Below, in pieces: positions 29,501-39,111 of a stretch of DNA of 64,000 bases; position 1 is the stretch's first letter; each line of letters starts with the position of its first letter. The notes under the pieces are model-generated. The model saw only the letters and a program-made list of their open reading frames with translations. It ran no database searches and was not told the DNA's origin. The stretch spans positions 1,738,501 to 1,802,500 of the forward strand of contig NZ_LN824141.1 of assembly GCF_000953715.1 (NCBI RefSeq). The letters run 5' to 3'. Source of the stretch: Defluviitoga tunisiensis (GTDB lineage Bacteria > Thermotogota > Thermotogae > Petrotogales > Petrotogaceae). The position numbers and the translations under genes were made by a program.

Positions 29501-29514
29501 GAAGGTTACCTCCT

Positions 29515-30879
29515 TCAGGAATCATAATATATCTTTTTTTTGCTTGCACGCATTTGAAAAAATGTGAAAACTAATGTAATTCCAAACAATACATACGCAG
29601 CTGCGCTTGCTTCTCCCATTCTTTGCTGATTATAAAATTTATCGTATATATAATAAACCAAAGTCATACCACTATTATTGTACGGTCCTGGCATACCTAC
29701 ATATAGAATAAAAATTTCATCAAAAACCTTAAAAGCCCCTATCATTGCTACAATAATTATAAAAAATGTTGTTGGAGAAAGAAGAGGCAATGTAATGAAT
29801 CTAAACTTCTGAAAAGGAGACGCGCCATCAACTTCAGCAGCTTCATAATAACTTTGATCAATGTTTTGTAATCCCGATAAAAAGATAATTGAATAATAAC
29901 CTACCATCTTCCAAATAGAAATAATAGCGACAGTTGGAATGGTATAGGCCTGATCTTTTAACCAACTTACTTTAGAAAACCCTAACTGAATCAAAAAGTA
30001 ATTTATTAATCCATTATCATTAAAAAGCCATTGCCATACTAAAGAGACTGCAACCACGCTGGTTACAAAAGGAATGAAATAAATAGTACGGAAGAATGCC
30101 TTACCGCGTACCTTTTGATTCAGCAACAGTGCAACAATTAAAGCTAAAAATATTGTAATAGGTGTTGACAATAAAACATAATATGTAGTATTCCATATAG
30201 CCTTTATAAATAGTGATTGTTGTTTAGCTAACAATAAAAAGCTAATAATCTCGGGCACTCCAAACCAATAAAAAAAGGCATAAAAAGCAACAAATAAAAG
30301 AAGCTTTAAAAACGTTTTATTTGATTTTTGGGTTACGAAATCTGATACTATCAAGAAAGTATAGATGATCAATTGAATTATTGAAATAACTATACTTAAG
30401 TAATTAACAGAATTTGCCAAAAATAAAGCTATTATTCCCAAACAACTCATTATTATTACAAGGTTTTTTTGATATCTTTTTTCTATTTTTTTATAATCAA
30501 AAATAAGATGCATAAAAAAAATAAAACTCATAACTAAAAGAAGAGTATTAAAAAAGGCGGAGTTAAATGAAATAGAAATAGGTTTATCTAGCTTAAATAG
30601 TTTTATGTAGTTTTCAAATCCAATAAATATCGGATTATCCTGGTTTTGAAAGTCCCACTTAAAAAAACTTAGATAAAATGAATATATAATTGGCCAAAAC
30701 ACAAAAAGTCCTAATACTACAAACGAAGGTAATAAATACAAATAAGCAGATACACTCTCTTTTAATTTCCTATACTTAACAGGTTTCAAAAATTTCCTAC
30801 CAAGTAATCGTATTATCATTAACAACACAATTATTAACCCAACGTATAATAAAATAGTAATCTCTGCATTCATATACAT
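29515..30879 (-). CDS. ABC sugar transporter permease (MalF/UgpA type) with extra membrane segments
   Basis: This is the partner of the MalG-type permease. The 454-residue protein has the EAA motif YYEAAEVDGASPFQKF near residue 345 and a normal C-terminal core (NTTYYVLLSTPITIFLALI onwards). Between the first two core helices there are about 120 extra residues with roughly four additional hydrophobic segments (about 110-215), unlike typical UgpA. A strong ggagga precedes ATG. It lies 56 nt after fliI, splitting fli genes from the division and tRNA genes. Confidence 0.88.
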   Translation of the reverse strand: MYMNAEITILLYVGLIIVLLMIIRLLGRKFLKPVKYRKLKESVSAYLYLLPSFVVLGLFVFWPIIYSFYLSFFKWDFQNQDNPIFIGFENYIKLFKLDKPISISFNSAFFNTLLLVMSFIFFMHLIFDYKKIEKRYQKNLVIIMSCLGIIALFLANSVNYLSIVISIIQLIIYTFLIVSDFVTQKSNKTFLKLLLFVAFYAFFYWFGVPEIISFLLLAKQQSLFIKAIWNTTYYVLLSTPITIFLALIVALLLNQKVRGKAFFRTIYFIPFVTSVVAVSLVWQWLFNDNGLINYFLIQLGFSKVSWLKDQAYTIPTVAIISIWKMVGYYSIIFLSGLQNIDQSYYEAAEVDGASPFQKFRFITLPLLSPTTFFIIIVAMIGAFKVFDEIFILYVGMPGPYNNSGMTLVYYIYDKFYNQQRMGEASAAAYVLFGITLVFTFFQMRASKKKIYYDS

Positions 30880-30935
30880 ATTATTCCTCCAATTTAAAAA
30901 CGTAACAAAATTAGTAAATATTTACAATACGTTGA

Positions 30936-32282
30936 TTAATTTTGATCTACCATCTTCTTACACCTATTTTGTATGTCAATCAACATCGCTAAAGTTTCTT
31001 TGTAATCAGTTTTTTCATAAATATCTTGTCTTAAAAAATTGTTAATATTTTCTATCTCAGCTAAGGCAACATCCACCTTTGGGTTAGATCCCTTTTTATA
31101 TGCCCCAACTTCGATTAGATCCTTTGAGTCTATGTAACTAGCGTAAATATCCTTGATAAATTTAGAGGCTTCCAAATGTTCCTTATCAGCAACTTCAGTC
31201 ATCAGCCTGCTTACACTTGCTAAAATATCAATTGGTGGATAATGTGAAGAATCAGCAAGTTTTCTAGAAAGTACTATATGCCCATCAACTATGCTTCTAA
31301 CTGAATCCCCAATAGGATCGTTCATATCATCAGCTTCAACTAAAACCGTATAGATTGCAGTCATACTTCCATCTACAGAATTGCCTGCCCTTTCCAATAT
31401 TTTAGGCATATTTGCAAATACACTGGGTGTATAACCTCGTGTAGTCGGAGGTTCTCCAATAGAAAGGCCTATTTCTCTTTGTGCCATAGCCCATCTAGTA
31501 ATAGAATCGACCATCATTAAAACATCATAGCCCAAATCCCTAAAATATTCAGCAATTGTAGTTGCAGTATATAAAGCTTTAACACGTAATAAAGCAGGAG
31601 AATCAGAAGTAGAAACAACTAATATCGATCTTTTAAGCCCTTCTTCACCCAAATCTTTTTCGATAAACTCCCTGACTTCCCTTCCACGTTCGCCTATTAA
31701 TCCTATGACGTTTATATCAGCTGAGGTATTTCTGGCAATCATTCCAAGAAGTGTACTTTTACCTACACCACTTCCAGCCATAATTCCTATTCTTTGACCT
31801 TTTCCTAACGTTAAAAAACCATCAATTGCCCTTACTCCTACAGATAATGGTTCTTTAATTCGTTTTCTAACTAACGGATTTGGTGCAGAAGAATATATAC
31901 TTTTATTTTCATAATGCTTTATTTTGTTTCCATCTATTGGTCTTCCTATTCCATCCAATACATGCCCTAAAAGATCTGTACCCACTTTAATAGTAATCTT
32001 ATCTTCAACTTTTTCAACGGGAGCACCTACATATAACCCTCCAACATCTTCTAAAGGCATCAGCAAAACTTTGTTATCAGAAAAACCAACAGTTTCTGCC
32101 AAAACTGTTGTTCCATCTCTTAATTTAATCTTACAAAGATCACCAATTGCTGAATTTGGACCAGTTGATTCGATAGTAACCCCTATAATTCTGCTTACCT
32201 TTCCTAATTGAGCAAACAAAGGGCGACTTTCAATCTTTTTTTCAAAACTCTTTAAAGAATTTTCAAAAGTTACCTTCTTCAT
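30936..32282 (-). CDS. fliI: Flagellar export ATPase FliI
   Basis: This is the hexameric ATPase that feeds substrates to the flagellar export gate. It has Walker A MAGSGVGKST, MMVDSITRWAMAQREI, the ADSSHYPPIDIL segment and an F1-beta-like layout. The length of 448 is normal. Its start overlaps fliH by 20 nt; order is fliF-fliG-fliH-fliI. Confidence 0.97.
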   Translation of the reverse strand: MKKVTFENSLKSFEKKIESRPLFAQLGKVSRIIGVTIESTGPNSAIGDLCKIKLRDGTTVLAETVGFSDNKVLLMPLEDVGGLYVGAPVEKVEDKITIKVGTDLLGHVLDGIGRPIDGNKIKHYENKSIYSSAPNPLVRKRIKEPLSVGVRAIDGFLTLGKGQRIGIMAGSGVGKSTLLGMIARNTSADINVIGLIGERGREVREFIEKDLGEEGLKRSILVVSTSDSPALLRVKALYTATTIAEYFRDLGYDVLMMVDSITRWAMAQREIGLSIGEPPTTRGYTPSVFANMPKILERAGNSVDGSMTAIYTVLVEADDMNDPIGDSVRSIVDGHIVLSRKLADSSHYPPIDILASVSRLMTEVADKEHLEASKFIKDIYASYIDSKDLIEVGAYKKGSNPKVDVALAEIENINNFLRQDIYEKTDYKETLAMLIDIQNRCKKMVDQN

Positions 32283-32967
32283 TTAAAGCCACTTCCAATA
32301 TATTTAATAAATCTTTTATAAAAGTTTGTGGGCTAAGATCAAAAATGCCTTGATTTGTATCTAAGAATATTTGATTATCACTTAATGACGCATCTTCTAC
32401 AATCTGAAAACTATTTCCAAAAACCTTAATAATTATTGATAGAAACTCTTTATTAAAGCTAGGACTTACTTTTAGTGTAGCATCTTTAAACATATACAAT
32501 TTGCTTTGTAAATCATTAAATACCTTTTCTATCCAATCAGGAAACGTAACGGTCTCTTCAAAATATTTCCCTACAACAATTTTAATTACTTCTTCACAAA
32601 AAATCCGTGCTTGATTCGATAGCTCATTCACATATATGTTATATTCATTGGCGATTCTTCTCATTTCTTCATTAACTTTTTTAAGATCTTCTTCTAAAAT
32701 CTTTCGCTTTTTATTAGAACTTTCAATCTGTTCTTGCATAATTTTTTGTGCATCTAACTTAGCTTTTTCAAGAATTTTTGCTGCTTCATTTCTTGCTGAT
32801 TCAATAATTTTTTCGCTATCTTTATGAGCCTTTTTAATAATTTCTGATTTTAACAATTCTTCCTGTTTTTTTATATCTCCAACTTTATCAACTTGAGTAT
32901 TTTCAGTTTCTATTTCAAAAGTTTTATCCAAAACAACATATTTGTTGTTGATAATCCTTTTATTCAA
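32263..32967 (-). CDS. fliH: Flagellar assembly protein FliH
   Basis: FliH regulates FliI and docks it to the motor. The 234-residue protein has a long charged coiled coil (residues 30-115, rich in Lys, Glu and Ala) and a C-terminal domain with a VTFPDWIEKVFNDL segment. Low conservation is usual for FliH. Context (between fliG and fliI, overlapping both) supports it strongly. Confidence 0.88.
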   Translation of the reverse strand: MNKRIINNKYVVLDKTFEIETENTQVDKVGDIKKQEELLKSEIIKKAHKDSEKIIESARNEAAKILEKAKLDAQKIMQEQIESSNKKRKILEEDLKKVNEEMRRIANEYNIYVNELSNQARIFCEEVIKIVVGKYFEETVTFPDWIEKVFNDLQSKLYMFKDATLKVSPSFNKEFLSIIIKVFGNSFQIVEDASLSDNQIFLDTNQGIFDLSPQTFIKDLLNILEVALNEEGNF

Positions 32968-33973
32968 TTAACTCTTCACCCGCCCCGCCTCTAATAATGA
33001 TTTCTCCACTTTCTTCAAGCTTTCTTATTATATTAACAATTCTTTGTTGAGCCTCATCAACATCTCTAACTCTTACAGGTCCCATATAATCCAATTCTTC
33101 CTGAACAATCTGAGCAGCTCTCTTAGACATATTTCTGAAAATAATATCTTTTACTTCTTCAGAAGCACCTTTCAACGCAAGAGTTAAATCCTTACTATCA
33201 ACTTCACGCAATACTCTTTGAATAGATCTGTCATCTAACTTGGTGATATCCTCAAATACAAACATTCTTCTTCTTATCTCATCAGACAATCTTGGATCTC
33301 TTTCTGACAACTTTTCAAAAATTTTATTACTCATAGCTCTATCAATATTGTTCATAATTTCTGCAGAAATATCGATTCCTCCAACCTGAGAAAAAGATTG
33401 AACGGTGAAAGCAGATAATCTATCTTTTAATTTATTTTCAATCTCCTTGACGATATCCGGATTTGATGAATCCATGGTAGATATCCTTTTTATTACGTCA
33501 ACCTGTAAATATTCAGGAAGCTCTGCGATTACCTTAGCAGCAACTTGAGGTGGAAGGTAGCAAAGAATTAAAGCCACAGTCTGAGGGTGTTCATCTTGTA
33601 AAACGTTTACTAACTGGGCAACGTCAACTTTTCTAAGGAAATCAAAAGGTTTGACTTGTAAATTTGAAACAAGCCTATCTATAATATCTATTGCTCTTTC
33701 AGGACCAAATGTTGTTTCTAGAAGTTTTTTTGCATATTCAACGCCACCAGTACTCAAATAGTCTTTCGCTTTTGCGTACTCATAAAACTCCGATAAAATA
33801 GCTTTTTGAGTTTCTTCATCTATTTTTTCCAAATTAGCTATCTCCAAAGTCAATTCTTCTACTTCTGCATCATCTAATTTTTTAAGTACTTTACTAGCTT
33901 TCTCAGGTCCTAAAAGAACTAACATTATCGCAGCCTTTTTTACACCATTCAAACCTTTTCCTCTTTCAGCCAT
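32960..33973 (-). CDS. fliG: Flagellar motor switch protein FliG
   Basis: This is the rotor protein that interacts with stators. The 337-residue protein contains the NVLQDEHPQTVALILCYL (EHPQ) motif in the middle domain, and a C-terminal torque helix with MFVFEDITKLDDRSIQRVLREVD. The sequence resembles Thermotoga FliG. It overlaps fliH by 8 nt and follows fliF by 43 nt. Confidence 0.97.
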   Translation of the reverse strand: MAERGKGLNGVKKAAIMLVLLGPEKASKVLKKLDDAEVEELTLEIANLEKIDEETQKAILSEFYEYAKAKDYLSTGGVEYAKKLLETTFGPERAIDIIDRLVSNLQVKPFDFLRKVDVAQLVNVLQDEHPQTVALILCYLPPQVAAKVIAELPEYLQVDVIKRISTMDSSNPDIVKEIENKLKDRLSAFTVQSFSQVGGIDISAEIMNNIDRAMSNKIFEKLSERDPRLSDEIRRRMFVFEDITKLDDRSIQRVLREVDSKDLTLALKGASEEVKDIIFRNMSKRAAQIVQEELDYMGPVRVRDVDEAQQRIVNIIRKLEESGEIIIRGGAGEELIE

Positions 33974-34016
33974 GTTAAATTCTCCTCAAAAATTAATTTC
34001 CAGCTTATCTAATGGA

Positions 34017-35567
34017 CTACTGACTTCTAAGCCATATCTTAATAATATCTGCAACTTCTTCCGGTTTAGAATCAACAAGTTCTCCAATTTCTTTTATCAT
34101 TTGTTGCTCTGGAGTCAATTCAGCAGGTACTCTACCGGTTTCTTTCATTACCTCTTCTGCCTGTAACTCTAGTTGCTTCTTCCTTTCTTCAATCAATTTT
34201 GCAGCTTTCCTGGATTTTACAATCCTATTAACAATAATAACTAATACTACTAAAACTATCAAAGATATTATTAAAATAGTAATGTTTGCAATTCTTTTCC
34301 TCTTTTGTAGCAGCTCATTTTCAATTTGAGCTCTTAGAATCTCACTTTCCCTATTAAAAGGTACGTCTAGAATAGATATATTAGCTTCAGGTGTACCTGA
34401 AGCTGTTGAAACACTTTTTCTTATTTGAGCTTTCAAATCTTCAGAATTTTCTATTCCTATACTAGAAAAATCAATGAAAACTGTAAAACTTTTATTAGAA
34501 ATCTGACCTTGTTTGTCTTCAACAGTTTTTCTATATATTTCATTCACGTCATAATTTGTAATGATGTCTGATTTACTATAATAGTCTCCAGAATCTTGAG
34601 GTGTTTGATAAGTATAGGGTGGAATATTTGAATCAACGCCAGGAACACCACTTACAGTAGAACGATTCCCACTTTGCTCAGTACGGGTTTGTTGACTTAA
34701 AATAATGCCCTCTTCTTCTACAACAGGTTCCACCTTTCGTTCTTCCTGCTCAATTTTTTCCCAATTAAGATCTATCTCTGAAACAACGACTACATTTCCC
34801 AAGCCAAAAACTGATTGTAAACTACTTTCAAGTTTTTTAGAATAATAGTTTTCTACTTCGGTTTTTAATTTAAACTTTGAATTAGCACTTTCAATTCCCT
34901 CACCAATCATAACTTGAGAGCTAAGATCTCTAGAATAATTATCTACAACTTTCACGTTTTGAGGTTTTAAACCCTGAACTGAACCAGAAACTAGATTAAT
35001 AATAGCCTTAACCTGATCAGAAGTTATTGTTACTCCTGGATTTAATATTAAAAGAATAGATGCAGAAGGCTCAGGATTATCGCCAACTTGGTAATAAGTT
35101 CTCGGTGGAATAACCAAATGAACTCGAGCAGCTTTAATACCCTGCAGAGAAGAAATACTTTTAGTGAGCTCACCTTCTAAAGCAATTTGATAATTAACTT
35201 GTTTATCATAGCTAGTTGCTCCAAAACCTTGCTCTCGTAAAAGTTCGTACCCCTGAACGTTAAAACCTATAATACCTTGGGAGGCCAATTTCATTCGTAA
35301 TTCAGCAACATTCTGATCTGCAACATATATATTACCCGCACTATCTACCTTATATATAATTTCCATTTCTTCGAGTTTTTGAATAATATTTCCTGAACTT
35401 GCTTGATCCAGTCCACCTATCAAAAATGTGTATTTTTTCTTTGATGCGATCATTGAAAAAACAATTATCAAAACAATAACAGCCACAATAGAAACTATAT
35501 AAATTATTTTTCTTTCTTTTTCTTGTTTATTCCACCATTCCTTAATTTTAACTAGAAATTGCTCCAT
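34017..35567 (-). CDS. fliF: Flagellar MS-ring protein FliF
   Basis: This is the base of the flagellar motor. The 516-residue protein has two membrane helices (about 21-42 and 425-450), ring-building domains with the conserved ARVHLVIPPR and EPSASILLILNPG segments, and a cytoplasmic C-terminal FliG-binding tail. It heads the fliF-fliG-fliH-fliI run, 12 nt after the transglycosylase gene. Confidence 0.97.
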   Translation of the reverse strand: MEQFLVKIKEWWNKQEKERKIIYIVSIVAVIVLIIVFSMIASKKKYTFLIGGLDQASSGNIIQKLEEMEIIYKVDSAGNIYVADQNVAELRMKLASQGIIGFNVQGYELLREQGFGATSYDKQVNYQIALEGELTKSISSLQGIKAARVHLVIPPRTYYQVGDNPEPSASILLILNPGVTITSDQVKAIINLVSGSVQGLKPQNVKVVDNYSRDLSSQVMIGEGIESANSKFKLKTEVENYYSKKLESSLQSVFGLGNVVVVSEIDLNWEKIEQEERKVEPVVEEEGIILSQQTRTEQSGNRSTVSGVPGVDSNIPPYTYQTPQDSGDYYSKSDIITNYDVNEIYRKTVEDKQGQISNKSFTVFIDFSSIGIENSEDLKAQIRKSVSTASGTPEANISILDVPFNRESEILRAQIENELLQKRKRIANITILIISLIVLVVLVIIVNRIVKSRKAAKLIEERKKQLELQAEEVMKETGRVPAELTPEQQMIKEIGELVDSKPEEVADIIKIWLRSQ

Positions 35568-35579
35568 AGTATACTCCCT

Positions 35580-36599
35580 CTATCTTATTCTAAATCCAAC
35601 ATTTATACTTTTATCAAAAATCTCATAACCCACAAATAAATCTAAGTTTGAAATAGTATAATATCCGGAAAGGAGTAGCTTATCAGTACTTAAAGAGATT
35701 CTTGTAGCAAAGTTTTTTGTCAACTGATGTTTGTATATTATCTGTGGATTATCAAACACAGTCAAAATAAAATTTTGCCAAGGAAATCCTATTCTAAAAA
35801 TCAAGTTACTAGGTAATGGGTCCCCTGAAAACCCAAAGGCAAAATAGGTCCTTGGCGCATAAAGTAAAGAATAATCAAAACCAAAATCTAAAAAATTAGT
35901 GTTTGAATCAATTAATTGATTTGTATTTATACCTAATGATACATCTCCATATAGTTCAAGTTTACGATAAGCAATACCTCCTGCCAAATCAGTGGTTAAA
36001 ACACGATTCTTATCAAAATAAATACCGCCTTTTAAAAAATAAGGAGAATATATTTTGGTATTTTTATAAGATTCTTGAGCCTTTTTTACTTTTTGATAAT
36101 AGGCTTCTCCACCAGGCGAAATAACCCCAGCCATAACAGCTGTAGGTCCGTCATGGTAAGCTACCAATTGCAATTTTTCATCATTAAACAACCTTCTAAG
36201 ATATCCATGATACTCTAAAGCACCTTTTAAGTTATCATATGGATCAAATAAGTTGTAAACATAAACATCTGTTGCAGTAGTATTTTTTAATTGCAACAAT
36301 CCCATAGCTTGTGATGAAGAAATTGCATGAGTGTAATAACTAGACTCTACTGCCATCTGTCCACCAATCAAAGACCTTGGTTGTGACCAAACAGACTCAA
36401 GCAGTTTATTTGAATCCATTAGAGGGTATTTATAAACAGTATATATTTCAAACCCCATTTCTCCTAGGTGGTTTGCATTATATTCAAAATGCGTACCTGG
36501 CTTCATAAATAAATAATCATACATATCATAAAAAGAAAAGATATGCACAAACAATATTAAAAAAAGGATTGTTGAGAAAATCTTTTTCAAGATAAACAC
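35580..36599 (-). CDS. Exported lytic transglycosylase (SLT domain) with beta-rich C-terminal half
   Basis: After a signal segment (residues 4-23), residues about 70-165 form an SLT-type domain. Catalytic Glu85 is in QMAVESSYY, followed by SSQAMGLLQL and VAYHDGP, so it should cleave peptidoglycan. Residues about 185-339 are alternating beta-strand-like sequence (FGFDYSLLYAPRTYFAFGFSG, SISLSTDKLLLSGYY type) with aromatic girdles and a terminal FRIR, resembling an outer-membrane or toga-type barrel piece. Position 12 nt before fliF suggests it opens the wall for flagellar assembly; that role is inferred. Confidence 0.8.
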   Translation of the reverse strand: MFILKKIFSTILFLILFVHIFSFYDMYDYLFMKPGTHFEYNANHLGEMGFEIYTVYKYPLMDSNKLLESVWSQPRSLIGGQMAVESSYYTHAISSSQAMGLLQLKNTTATDVYVYNLFDPYDNLKGALEYHGYLRRLFNDEKLQLVAYHDGPTAVMAGVISPGGEAYYQKVKKAQESYKNTKIYSPYFLKGGIYFDKNRVLTTDLAGGIAYRKLELYGDVSLGINTNQLIDSNTNFLDFGFDYSLLYAPRTYFAFGFSGDPLPSNLIFRIGFPWQNFILTVFDNPQIIYKHQLTKNFATRISLSTDKLLLSGYYTISNLDLFVGYEIFDKSINVGFRIR

Positions 36600-36642
36600 C
36601 CTCTAATAAAAATTGAAGGAAATAAATAAACCCCTGTAAAAA

Positions 36643-37470
36643 TCACAAAGATTTTATTACTTCCATGATAATATCTGCAATTTTTCCTCCAGTTTCTTCT
36701 GCAACCCTTAATACTTCTTCTGCACTAACTTCTTGTAGTTGTTCTGGTACAGCTTTATCAGTAATTGCGGAAATACCCAAGAGTTTTATCCCTGCATGTC
36801 TAGCAACAATAGCCTCTGGAACAGTTGACATCCCTACTAAATCTGCACCAAAGTTTCTCATCATCCTCATTTCAGCGGGTGTCTCAAATGTTGGACCACT
36901 TAATCCCAAGTAAACTCCTGAATAAATTGGAATGTTCAATTTTTTTGCGGCTTTAAATGCTTCATTAACTAAGGACTTTGTATATACTTCTGTCATATCT
37001 GGAAATCTCGGACCCCATTCATCATAATTCGGACCCATTAATGGATTGTCTCCAAAGAAGTTAATCTGATCAGTTATTATGCAAGGTATGCCCACTTGAA
37101 AATCAGGGTTAAGAGTGCCCGCAGCGTTAGTAACTATCAAATATTCAATCCCCATTTCCTGCATTACTCTAATTGGAAATGTAACCTCTTTCATAGAATA
37201 TCCTTCATAATAATGAAATCTTCCGTTCATTAACATAACTGTTTTATTCTGTAATTCTCCAATTAAGAGTTCACCTTTATGTCCAGGAGCAGTTGAACGA
37301 GGAAAATTTGGAATCTCAGAATACGGAATAGAAATCGCATTTTTTAAGTTATCTGCAATTTTGCCTAAACCCGAACCTAAGATAATAGCAATATTTGGTT
37401 TCTTATCTATTTTATCTCGAATATACTTAGCAGCTTCTCGAACCTTTCTTACATATTCTTCAATGTTCAT
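36643..37470 (-). CDS. punA: Purine nucleoside phosphorylase (trimeric type)
   Basis: PunA splits guanosine and inosine to base and ribose-1-phosphate. It has ILGSGLGKIADNL, the RFHYYEGYSMKEVTFPIRVM motif, TNAAGTLNP and GPTFETPAEMRMMRN with MSTVPEAIVARH, all typical. It lies 14 nt after hpt, so nucleoside breakdown and base salvage are one unit. A BMP/PnrA-like nucleoside-binding protein gene at 49 kb may supply substrate. Confidence 0.95.
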   Translation of the reverse strand: MNIEEYVRKVREAAKYIRDKIDKKPNIAIILGSGLGKIADNLKNAISIPYSEIPNFPRSTAPGHKGELLIGELQNKTVMLMNGRFHYYEGYSMKEVTFPIRVMQEMGIEYLIVTNAAGTLNPDFQVGIPCIITDQINFFGDNPLMGPNYDEWGPRFPDMTEVYTKSLVNEAFKAAKKLNIPIYSGVYLGLSGPTFETPAEMRMMRNFGADLVGMSTVPEAIVARHAGIKLLGISAITDKAVPEQLQEVSAEEVLRVAEETGGKIADIIMEVIKSL

Positions 37471-37484
37471 CTCTTTCTACCTCC

Positions 37485-37997
37485 TCAGATAATATAGCCA
37501 ATATATGGAAGATTTCTATATTTTTCTTCATAATCCAAACCATAACCAACAACAAATTTATCTTCAATAGAAAAACCTGGAAATTTAACATCAATACCAT
37601 GTTCATGCGCTTTTTTTACAACAATGGAAGTAACTTCGATTGAAAGCGGATTCTGCCTCTGAAGATATTTAATAATATATTTCAAAGTATTTCCGGTGTC
37701 TATAATATCTTCTACAATCAAAACATGTTTATTTTCTAAAGGCTCATCCAACCAACTTTTTACTTTAACTACACCAGTAGTAATCTCTCCAGAATAACTA
37801 GAAACTTGAATAAAGTTATAAATTACATCTAAATCTATATTTTTAACTAAATCACTAAAATAATTTACAGAACCTTTCAAAACACAAACAGCAATAATTT
37901 CATCTGTTTTATCTTTATAATAATCTGTGATATTTTTTCCAATTTCTCTAACCTTTTTCTGAATCTTATCTTCTTCAATTAGTACATGAATTGCCAT
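37485..37997 (-). CDS. hpt: Hypoxanthine phosphoribosyltransferase
   Basis: Hpt converts hypoxanthine or guanine to nucleotides with PRPP. The PRPP motif VLIVEDIIDTGNTL, the N-terminal CVLKGSVNYFSDL and the DFVVGYGLDY-type FVVGYGLDYEEKYR loop are present. The length of 170 is normal. It lies between birA and punA, all minus strand. Confidence 0.96.
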   Translation of the reverse strand: MAIHVLIEEDKIQKKVREIGKNITDYYKDKTDEIIAVCVLKGSVNYFSDLVKNIDLDVIYNFIQVSSYSGEITTGVVKVKSWLDEPLENKHVLIVEDIIDTGNTLKYIIKYLQRQNPLSIEVTSIVVKKAHEHGIDVKFPGFSIEDKFVVGYGLDYEEKYRNLPYIGYII

Positions 37998-38024
37998 TAC
38001 TAACCTCCTCTAGTGCTTTATTTA

Positions 38025-38762
38025 TTAAATTATAACACTAATTTCCCCGGAATTGTATTCTTTTATTTCGCCTTTATCATCTAGAATTTTTAGATAATCT
38101 GATTTAATATCTACTAACTCTCCAATCACAATTTTACCAGACAACGTTTTTAATCTAATTTTATCACCTTTTTTAATATTTAAATTATTAATCCAAATTT
38201 TCGTTAAGTTTGAAATAGTTTTAGGCTTAAAATATTTTAAATAATATGAATGATAAGCAATATGATTTATTTCCCTAAGGATTTTATTTAGAGTAGCTTC
38301 CTTTCCAATTAATTGTTTTAAAGAAACAGCAGAAGATGATAAATCTTCAGTAAGATCATTATTTACATTCATACCGACACCAACAATAACACAACTTGGT
38401 TTATCTCCACTGTAGATACTTTCTCCTAAAATACCACAGATTTTTTTCTCATCTACTAAGATATCATTTGGCCATTTAATAATTGCTTCGAGATTGTATC
38501 TTCTTTTTAACAAATCTACTACAGCTAAAGAATACATTCTAACATAATAATAAGGAATCAAAGGTCTCTTACGAGGTTTAAATAAGACAGAAAACCATAA
38601 TCCTCCAAAAGGTGCATACCATTTATCCTTCTTTCTACCGTATGCTTCAGTCTGTTCAAGCGCCCATACAACTGTTTCGGAAGGAAATTTTTGCCAATTG
38701 TCTTTTAAAAATTTATTAGTAGAAGGAACCTTATCTAAAACAATAATATTATCACCTATCAT
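38025..38762 (-). CDS. birA: Biotin-protein ligase, catalytic domain only
   Basis: This enzyme attaches biotin to a carboxylase carrier domain. It has the 245-residue monofunctional form without the N-terminal DNA-binding domain of enteric BirA. YGRKKDKWYAPFGGLWFSVL is the biotinoyl-AMP loop in a slightly unusual form (GRKKDKW instead of GRGRxGR). IIKWPNDILVDEKKICGIL and GVGMNVNND are standard. It therefore should not act as a repressor. Confidence 0.92.
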   Translation of the reverse strand: MIGDNIIVLDKVPSTNKFLKDNWQKFPSETVVWALEQTEAYGRKKDKWYAPFGGLWFSVLFKPRKRPLIPYYYVRMYSLAVVDLLKRRYNLEAIIKWPNDILVDEKKICGILGESIYSGDKPSCVIVGVGMNVNNDLTEDLSSSAVSLKQLIGKEATLNKILREINHIAYHSYYLKYFKPKTISNLTKIWINNLNIKKGDKIRLKTLSGKIVIGELVDIKSDYLKILDDKGEIKEYNSGEISVII

Positions 38763-39111
38763 TATTCAAAAACCTCCAAAGATCGTTTAATTTAAATTAT
38801 TTACCTTAAAAGAACATCAATGTCTGAATACTATTGAATTATGTCTTAGAAATTATTTGTATAACTGCTCAGAAACTGACTTAATCTAATTTTACCACAT
38901 CTTTTAGAAATTCAAAATTATAGCTTTATTATGATATAATAATAATGTTTAACTCCTATTTAAATATAGGTTTATTTTTCTTTATATACATTGATTTTCA
39001 AACATATTCAATTAAATTATAAAAATATATTATATTTTATTTTTATCAATTTTCTTTTTTCTTTTAAACAAATATAGATAATACTATTGAATTGGAGGTC
39101 ACACCTAATTT
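38763..39111. promoter_or_regulatory. Divergent intergenic region birA/rodA with probable rodA promoter
   Basis: This is a 349-nt AT-rich spacer between divergent genes. A plausible plus-strand promoter is TTCAAA (38911-38916), an 18-nt spacer, then TATAAT (38935-38940), giving a leader of about 165 nt for rodA. Just before the rodA ATG the ribosome site lies in a small inverted repeat (aggt-cac-acct) that could mask it. No further feature was seen. Confidence 0.4.
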
